DNA from: Ceratorhiza oryzae-sativae
Lineage: Eukaryota > Basidiomycota > Agaricomycetes > Cantharellales > Ceratobasidiaceae
NCBI GenBank assembly: GCA_030998015.1
Contig: JARWMV010000247.1
Coordinates: forward strand, 186,001-250,000
Length of the DNA: 64,000 nucleotides
Direction of reading: 5' to 3'
In this document: piece after piece, positions 57,100 to 64,000 of the stretch
How positions within the stretch are numbered: position 1 is the first letter of the stretch
Layout: each line of letters starts with the position of its first letter
Made by a program: the position numbers and the translations under genes
The notes under the pieces: model-generated
Seen by the model: only the letters and a program-made list of their open reading frames with translations
The model's database searches: none
What the model was told of the DNA's origin: nothing

Positions 57100-57922
57100 G
57101 GAGAGCTTCCCAAATTGATCCAGAAGCTTCTCTGACTCACTTTATGACTCACTGAGATGTAGCCTCTGTTCATTACATGTATATACTATGATAATACAAT
57201 CTACAAGCCAATAGCAGGTCTCAGATGCATCAATGCCTTTGATCCACACCCTGTCTTTACTCTCTTATCCTATACTGGGCTAGGGTGTACCCCAAGTATA
57301 GCAGTACCCTCTTTTGATGATTGCACTGGCATGCATGCATCTATTTGGCTCTGGAATGCCCTCCTCAGGGTATAAAAGGACCTCCTCTGAGGCCCTTCCA
57401 GACCACCCTCCTCTACTCAACCCAGACCAGTTATTGGATTCTTTTCTCTTTCTATTTTTCTCTTTTCTGTGTGTGATTTCTTATATAACTAGTACTGAGG
57501 AATAAAGTACCATATTAGTTATATACTGTCTGATTGAGCATGACATTAAGTACCAGCTATTAGAGGAAATCTAAGTACCTGTAGCTGAGGAAGTACATGC
57601 ATTAGGCAGCCCACCATCTATCCTATAAGCTATTGCTTAAGTCTAGTATTAAGATTAGTATCAGTTAGTCCAAGTGACTAGGGCTGAACTACATTTAAGA
57701 TATCAAAGGGAACCTGACCTTAGTAGTCTTGCTCTTTATACCTATAAATTTGTCAGTTTACACTGTGAAAGATTAAGACTACCTTGAGTGTTACTTGATT
57801 GCATTGCAACTACTTTGAGCCTTCTTACTCTAGACTAAGAAGTATTGAGTATGATTAGTATATACTAACATATCTACATTTGCTTAAGCTCTAGATATCC
57901 AAGTGTACCCTGACCTGTAACA
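57100..57922 (+). repeat. Probable 5' LTR, left boundary unresolved
   Basis: A TATAAAA box lies at 57371-57377, flanked by CCTCCTCAGG / CCTCCTCTGAGG. The region ends with CTGTAACA at 57922, followed by TTGGTGAAGCAACCC, which looks like the LTR end and a primer-binding-site-like stretch. The left end was not located; the 3' LTR is outside the window. Confidence 0.4.
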
Positions 57923-57969
57923 TTGGTGAAGCAACCCAGGTACTTACATCAAGTAACTATCAACTAACA

Positions 57970-58410
57970 TTGCCATTTTTGGTCAATCTATTGCCCAAAA
58001 TGGAATTTCTCAATTTTGACCACTCTGTGTATAGAAATACTTTTCTTACCACAGAATACAACAACATATCTTGGGCTCTTGAGATAGATCCTGTCTGGAT
58101 TCAAGCCCCAAACCCTACAATTACTGTTTTAGGTTATAGTAGTATTGGTGGTCCACCCCCACATATTACTCTGACATTTACCTTTAGGAATTATAGGCCA
58201 TATATTCCAATAAATTCAGTATCAAGTGCTCTAAGTGCTGGACTTGAATTTGAAGTCTACATTCAACATCTTCCTGATCAACCACAACCAATAAAAGTTC
58301 AACACACATTTATTAGGTCTTTCTGGTCACCCCATACCAGCTACTGGGATACAGTTTATCAAGCCATTTATCAATTTGTAACTGAAACTTATTTTGAAAA
58401 TTATTCCTAA
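57970..58410 (+). CDS. Accessory ORF1 of the retroelement
   Basis: This 146-codon frame begins MPFLVNLLPKMEFLNFDHSV and contains ISWALEIDPVWIQAPNPTIT and PPPHITLTFTFRNYRPYIPI. It ends ETYFENYS, overlapping the start of the long Gag frame by about 17 bp. It has no Gag, protease or knuckle motif, and I do not recognise it. The beta-strand-rich pattern (alternating hydrophobic residues) suggests a compact domain. Its position before Gag suggests a structural or accessory role. Confidence 0.45.
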   Translation: MPFLVNLLPKMEFLNFDHSVYRNTFLTTEYNNISWALEIDPVWIQAPNPTITVLGYSSIGGPPPHITLTFTFRNYRPYIPINSVSSALSAGLEFEVYIQHLPDQPQPIKVQHTFIRSFWSPHTSYWDTVYQAIYQFVTETYFENYS

Positions 58411-61400
58411 GTACAAATTCATCTTGAATTGGAGAAGAACTGTAATGGCCAGTACTTCAAATATGTCTGTGCATGTCCCTGGAAGTTTTTGGGACAGTAC
58501 TCACCATCCATTACCACCTGAAGATCCTTATGCATCAGATTCCATGGTAGGAAGTGATGCAGGAGGTAGGCATGTACAATCAGACTATAGTTATCATCAC
58601 CAGGATACTGTAGATTATGAACAGTATTTGCCTATCCCTCCTAATGGATCTAGTTCATATATTGCTCTTACTCCTAGAGAGCAAAGGCATCTGACTTACC
58701 AACCCACTGCTACTAGGATGACAAACCTAACAAGGATGCATCCAGAGATAGCAGAGAGGAGAAGGTTAGTTAGAGCTGTGGGTAGGAAGATATATGAACG
58801 TCCTCACCCCCATGTAATGCACATTAAATATCCATCTATTGGGTGTAGGGAATTCTTTAAGGATCTCTTACAAGAACTGGATTATTTATGTACATTTAGG
58901 CCAGAATGGACTTGGTCTGCATCTGGAGAACCTGTCATGTTCATTGACTTGAACAGGCATAGGAGTTTTAGAACTAAGCTCTCTGCTTTTAAGTCCCAAC
59001 TGCTCCCTGTTAGGAGCAGGCATCCTATACCTCACCCAGATGTTCCTGCATTCCCTGAAACTAGGAAGCATTTTGCTTTCAGTAAGAAACAGCATGAAGT
59101 TGCTTGTGTATTATTTAGGGATGAAGTTGAGTGCTTTTTGGCTTACCTCTTTATTGAACACCAAGCTATGCAAGACCTTGGCAAAGGGAAGCAAAGGGAG
59201 CTCAATGAAATAATGTGGGAAAATTCTGAGAGCAGATCCAAGACTCCAGAATATGCTCCAGCCCCTCATCCTAAGCACACTATTGACACAATTAGATCTC
59301 CTACTGGTCGTCTAGAATTCAAACCTCTAGAAGTTCAGGAGGATCCAGATGAGCCAGTAAGTGGTGGAGAGGAGCTAGTTCAAATAGAAGAGCAGGAAGT
59401 GGAAGATATCACAAGGATAGCAGATGATTCTGCTGAGGATACTACCATGACTGCAATTCAACCTTCTGGATTTGCATCTACTTCAGCTATGGCTCAAGGA
59501 AGAAGCTTCATTGGCCCTGTAACTAGTTCTCCAGCTAGACCAGAAGCTTTAGGTGCAATTACTCCTATAAGGACTCCAAGTGAGAAGAGACTACAAGCTC
59601 TATTTACTCCAGAATCAGTTTCTCAAATAGAAGCTACTTGCATTCTGGGAGTTAGAGGACCTTCTACTTACCTAGAGAGTTACTTAGGAACTTCATTTAC
59701 TCCTGTAGATAAAGATTATCCTAGACACATAGGAGTAGGTCCTAGGCAATCTGGAAGAGTGCTAGAACCTCTATTACCTCCTGCTCAAGTGACTGAAGCT
59801 GGTCCTTCAGCTTTACCCACTATTGGAGAAGTAAATGAGGATGATACTGATCAGGACCAGGATTCTCCCTTGGTAAATAAACCTGCTAGACCTTGTCAAT
59901 CCTTTGACAATGCTATTAGAAAAGAACCTTTTAGGGGTTGACTTAGCAAGGGTCATGCAGTTACTATTGAGGAAGAGATTCCACCTCATGAACAGTATAC
60001 TGGAAGACCAGCATCTCCTTACCCACCTAGGGAGCCAATAACCCCTTCTAGGCCAGTAAGGGATGACTTTGGGACTGTTCCTCAAGGAGCTGTTCCCCTT
60101 ATTGTTACTACTAGTGAAGAAGACTCTTCTGAGGAAGAAGCTAGGAGACCTAGGCATAGGAGTTCTAATAGAACTTCAGATGCTGAAGCAGGCAGGCCTA
60201 CAGAAGATCATAGGGCTGAAGGTTTTAAAGAGCCTACTGGACCTTCTGTAACTATGACTGGAGACCCTTCAAAGATGCCAGTTTATAGTCCTGAAGGGAA
60301 TACCTTATTAGGATTCCAGCCATTGGTACCTCAGTCACATCTACCTGCTGATGCTAGTATACATATGCCACAAGTCTCTAGACCTACTGAAGCTGAAACA
60401 TTTAGAACTCAGAGGTTTGATCCTTATCAACCCTTTGTGATAAATCTGGGACCAGGATTCTCTGGTCTGGCTTCTACTCCACCTAGGAGGCCACCAGGAC
60501 CTCCTCCCACTGGACCTCCTGCCTCTAGTGGTAGGAATTTCTCAGGAGGAAGTGCAGGTCCACCCAATCCTCCAGGAGGAGGACAGGGGCCACCTAACCC
60601 TCCAGTAGGTCAAAGTTACCCCCAGCAAGGAGGAGGACATATTCCTCATGTTCCTCCTATTCCACCTATTCCTCCCAATACTCCTAGGCCACAAGGGCTA
60701 CCAGGACCACCAGGACCACCTGGACCTCCAGGGCCCCCTGGAAATCCTCCTAATGGTCCTTATCCTTGGATTCAAGGCCCTCCAGGATGTCCAGGAGACC
60801 AAGGTCCCCCTGGAAGGGATGGCAGGGATGGAAGAGATGGTCCACCAGGTCCACCAGGCCCAGAAGGCCCTAGAGGAGCTGGAGGAAATGGTAACAATAA
60901 CAGCCAAAATAATCAACCTCATCTAGACATGAAACTCAAGCCTGAAGTGATACCAGAGTATGATGGTGATCCAGATGAACTATATGAATGGATACACCAA
61001 ATCAGTTGTTATATAGCCATGGGTTTAAATGAGAACAACAGACTCACCCTGACTATCCCATTCAGGTTTACTGGAGATGCTAAACAATGGTGGTATCAGT
61101 TCAATGAGGAACAAAGGCTTAGAATGTCTACAGACTGGAATCAGATGAGAGCTTGCTTAATTAGTTTCTTTTGGACTCCTACTTGGATTACCAAGGCTAG
61201 GAACAAAGCTTTAGCAGCCAGGTTTAAGGATTCAGGCAACAATAAAGAAACTCCAGTTCAGTATGCACTTTGCAAAAAGAAACTACTTGATATGGTTGAA
61301 GATTGGGATGACCTCACTATCATTGCTGAAGTGGCTAGGTCAGCTCCTACACAATGGAGAACTATAGTCAACCATGAGGATATTGCAGACTGGTCCACCT

Positions 61401-61924
61401 ATGTGACTAGAATTAAGGAACAAGAAGATTTATTGCAAGATTGGCCTTGCCACATGAACAACCAAGCTACCTATGACACAGTCAAGGAGGTGATCAAAGC
61501 TTTGAAGGCTGAAAAGCATCAGAAAAAGCATGGTCACAAAGCTAGTGCTCATGCAGTAAATTCTTCTAACTCTAAGTTCAAGTCAAAGCAGCCTGATAAA
61601 TTCAAAGGCTATAAGAGGCCCTTCCCTCCAGACAATTCTAATGTTTCCAAACATAAGAAAGGGACTCCTAAAGCTAGAGGAATGAGAGGCTGTATTCATT
61701 GTGGAAGTCTTATGCACTATGACAAGGAGTGCAAGCATAATAAATCTAATGCTAACAATGTCCAAGTTTATTTTGCTGAAACTACTGAAGCTGAACAAAC
61801 TGCTTATGCTGAATATGAAGCTGCCTGCAGTGATTCTGATCCTGAACCATCTGAAACTGAGCCATCTGAAGACCAAGAGGAAGAATCTGATTCTTCTAGT
61901 TCTTCTTCTGACTCAGATTTTTAG
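58394..61924 (+). CDS. Long Gag of the retroelement, interrupted by one TGA
   Basis: Two open stretches in the same frame (58394-59941 and 60254-61924, with open sequence between them) are separated only by a TGA at 59939-59941. The likely start is the internal Met at 58445. The N-terminal part is unfamiliar. From about 60480 comes a Pro/Gly-rich tract with collagen-like GPPGPPGPPG repeats. Then comes a capsid-like retrotransposon gag domain (DELYEWIHQISCYIAMGLNE, FRFTGDAKQWWYQFNEEQRL), and near 61690 a CCHC knuckle CIHCGSLMHYDKEC. The end is an acidic Ser/Glu/Asp tail (EEESDSSSSSSDSDF). The arrangement resembles fungal PEG10-like Gag proteins. Confidence 0.7.
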
Positions 61925-62247
61925 TTAATTCCCAGCCTTCTGAATCTAATGAGACAGAGGACTTGGGAGTAAATGCAGATGACCAGGATATACAGGCTGT
62001 ACACAATTATAATGCATTAGCAAATCAAACAATGGCTACCAAGTCATTTTCTATTCAATTATCTACCAGGAATGAGCCTCTTGACTTTAAATCAATTCCT
62101 GAGGATAAAACTATTACTCTTAAAAAGGTGATGGAATGTCCTTCAGGAACTCATTTCTTGGGAACTAGACCTACAGTAGCTATGGCTAGGGTAGGGAATG
62201 AACAAGGCTTAACAGAAATTACTGTTGACTCAGGCTCTGATATCACC

Positions 62248-62623
62248 TGTCATGAACTGACACACATATATCCACTCTATAATATTTTCTTGATTTACTA
62301 CATTTTATGAGATCATCTTCAAAACATACTTGCCTTTTATGGTATATCTGTGTCATGTGACTCAGGGAATGTTCCGGACCAGTAACCAAGATGTATTTCA
62401 ACTCCAATGTGAAATTCCACAGTTGTGCAGTTGCTTCTACTGCTTCTATCTCTTATCTGTCGTGACTCACTGTATGGACTTGTTTGTTATGATGTGGCTT
62501 GTACTATGTATATAAACCAGGTCAAGTTCGCAGAGGACTCCTCAAGAACTTGACCTCTCGTCGAATACAAGTTCTTTTCTTTTCCTACTCTTTTCCTTGT
62601 TGCCTGACTTGTCGTCGTCGACA
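62248..62623 (+). mobile_element. Solo LTR inserted in the protease region
   Basis: The 376-bp insert starts TGTCATGAACTGACAC and ends GTCGTCGTCGACA, i.e. TG...CA, and is flanked by TCACC at 62243-62247 and 62624-62628. It has a TATATAAA box at about 62509 and no coding sequence, as expected of a solo LTR left by recombination. Unlike its host element it retains several CG dinucleotides. Confidence 0.78.
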
Positions 62624-62803
62624 TCACCCTGATTAGCTATAATTTTCTGACTAGCTTGAAACAACCTCCTAAAGAGAAATCTGGCCAAAAGATAAATCTT
62701 ATTCAAGTGACTGGTAAAACTAGTATTACAGGATATGTAGTATTAGACTTAACCTTCCCTACTGAGTGTAAAGGTCATGCCTACACAACTAAGGCCAAAC
62801 ACT

Positions 62804-63282
62804 TGTGAGGCGATGGCAGACCTATAGGCTATAACAGCTGGAGGTCAAACCGCAACGTCTAAGGTTGGACATGCAGGGAGCGAGGGGTTTGGAGCGATGA
62901 GACGCAGGGGATAGAGTAGGGGCACTTGTTGCAAAGGCAACTGGGCAAATACCAAATGGCGTGGCGACCACTGGTGAGAGACTGGATGGTAGAACAGGAG
63001 GTCAAGTTCTGAGGCTTAAGGCTCTCAGACTCTCCCTTATATATTCATGGCTGAGGCAGTACAAATCAAATACCAGGACCAATAAGAAGCTAACAGTGCC
63101 ACGTCACTACAGAACATTCTGGTAACACCAAACATTGAGTCAACAACAACAAGGTCACGTGACATGGAGGTAAATAAACCGCATATATCTGAATAAACGG
63201 GACTTGTCCAAAACATTGTAAAAAAGGAAGTTATAAAATATAGAAAATTCATAATAAAATCGTGCTCATGGTCTAGGCCATG
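62804..63282 (-). mobile_element. Second LTR-like insertion (reverse orientation)
   Basis: The insert of about 480 bp begins TGTGAGGCGATGG and ends near CTAGGCCATGACA. Its reverse complement starts TGTCATGGCC and ends CCTCACA, so it has LTR-type TG...CA ends in reverse orientation. ACACT occurs at both edges (62799-62803, 63283-63287), although the ends overlap this string, so boundaries are uncertain by a few bases. No long frame is present inside. Confidence 0.55.
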
Positions 63283-64000
63283 ACACTGAGGATGGACCTG
63301 TAAAGATGCAGGTAGAAGCCTATGTAGTGAAAGGAATGAAAGTACCTTTCATTCTGGGTAATGACTTTTCTAACCAATATAGAATCTCTTTAGATTGTCT
63401 TTCCTCTCCTAGCAGAATACTCTTTGGCAACTCTGGTAGGTCTGCTGAAGTAATTGAATTAGAAACTGAACCAAGATTGGATGAAGCTGGAAATGTATTC
63501 CAAGTTTACACTAGACCAGACTTCAAGACAAACCTAGAGAGAAGAGCCTTTCACAGGAAAAAATCTTCTAAGAAGAAAGCCTTAAAAAAAGGGCCTGAAG
63601 GTGCTACCCCAGTTAAATTAGATAGGGATGTATTTTTAAAGGCTGAATTCATTACACAAGTGCCTATTCTAGTTGAATTCCAGGAAGGACAGCAAGAAGG
63701 TTTTATTGAAGGTAGTCTAGAAAGTAATAATGGAACTCTGGATGTCCATGGAACTACAGACAGCATCATCACTCCTGATACTAAGACTATTCAGATGACC
63801 AACTTTTCTCAGAGGCCAGTGCATTTACCCAAAGGACATGTCATAGGATATATTCATGACCCCAAGATTGCATTGGATAAAGAAAAAGACTTGCCTGAAG
63901 AACTTAGGAAGGCAGGAGAAGCCAAGGCACATCTAATAAATACTCTTATGAAGGAAGTCAAAGTACCTTCTCCTACTGCTGAAGAGATTGAACTCTCAAA

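Larger units (their letters stand above)
56100..64000 (+). mobile_element. Ty3/Gypsy-type LTR retrotransposon (right edge cut by window)
   Basis: From about 56.1 kb the composition becomes AT-rich and almost free of CG dinucleotides. A probable 5' LTR precedes ORF1 (57970-58410), a long Gag frame with a CCHC knuckle (58394-61924), and Pol starting with an aspartic protease. Reverse transcriptase would lie beyond 64000. The left boundary is uncertain; 56100-57000 may be a flanking element or part of the same one. Two younger LTR-type insertions (62248-62623, 62804-63282) interrupt Pol, so this copy cannot be autonomous. Confidence 0.75.
61921..64000 (+). pseudogene. Pol (protease region) broken by two LTR-type insertions
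   Basis: The frame is -1 relative to Gag and is entered near the Gag stop. It carries ITVDSGSDIT, with the DSG of a retropepsin, then the 376-bp insertion, then SYNFLTSLKQPP and INLIQVTGKTSITGYVVLDL, then a second insertion. From about 63288 it resumes with KMQVEAYVVKGMKVPFILGN, DFSNQYRISL and LESNNGTLDVHGTTDSIITP to the window edge. Removing the first insert and one copy of its 5-bp duplication would restore continuity, so the protease was intact when hit. Confidence 0.66.

Noticed and set aside
60698..60922. Minus-strand Trp/Ser-rich frame in Gag
   Set aside because: It is the antisense of the Gly-Pro collagen-like repeat.

Overview
This is nuclear DNA of a filamentous basidiomycete. Genes carry many short (about 45-80 bp) GT-AG introns, there are no ribosome-binding sites or operons, and the gene set includes HET-E-like NACHT-WD40 and NACHT-TPR proteins, CYP63/CYP52-type P450s, non-LTR elements and a Ty3/Gypsy element. 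The P450 array and the style of the NACHT families suggest an Agaricomycete such as Rhizoctonia. The species is an inference.

Layout. Positions 1-1590 (-) hold an RGS-domain membrane protein of the Rax1 type. Positions 2160-5254 (-) hold a decayed NACHT-WD40 gene. Positions 5800-7980 hold a compact housekeeping trio: a Mediator Med8-like subunit (-), a tiny three-exon TFIIH subunit TFB5 (+) and the complex I subunit NDUFA2 (-). A second decayed NACHT-WD40 gene lies at 8290-11850 (-). Next come a TmpA-like membrane oxidoreductase (13136-15354, +), a short SCOC-type coiled-coil protein (15588-15977, -), a degenerate P450 (CYP-1), an NmrA/epimerase-like gene, a metallo-beta-lactamase-fold lactonase-like gene (-), and a NACHT-TPR gene with a 138-bp tandem repeat and a broken frame.

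Positions 26.9-30.7 kb are repeat-rich: a terminal-inverted-repeat element, a 105-bp LINE stub with a target duplication, and a LINE 3'-end relic. Positions 31.0-47.6 kb carry five tandem, same-strand CYP63-like P450 genes (CYP-2 to CYP-6), each with about 13 exons. A fungal Baeyer-Villiger-type flavin monooxygenase (48224-50841) follows directly. Each of CYP-2 to CYP-6 has a CTCGGGG-N7-CCCCGAG-type inverted repeat 230-310 bp upstream of its ATG. It contains CGG-N11-CCG, the spacing bound by Gal4-class Zn2Cys6 dimers. This shared element is the most interesting regulatory signal in the window. The oxidative genes (P450s, Baeyer-Villiger enzyme, TmpA-like protein) together with a lactonase could form a lipid or ketone oxidation pathway, but that is inference.

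Positions 50.8-56.1 kb hold a pogo-like MITE, an unrecognised multi-exon gene (-), ribosomal protein eL8 (-) and a TPR relic. From about 56.1 kb to the right edge lies an AT-rich, extremely CpG-depleted Ty3/Gypsy element with an accessory ORF, a long Gag (one in-frame TGA, a collagen-like tract, a CCHC knuckle) and the start of Pol. Two LTR-type insertions interrupt the protease region.

Single-base frame breaks recur in otherwise well conserved genes, including NDUFA2. Some may be assembly indels, so pseudogene calls here are provisional.
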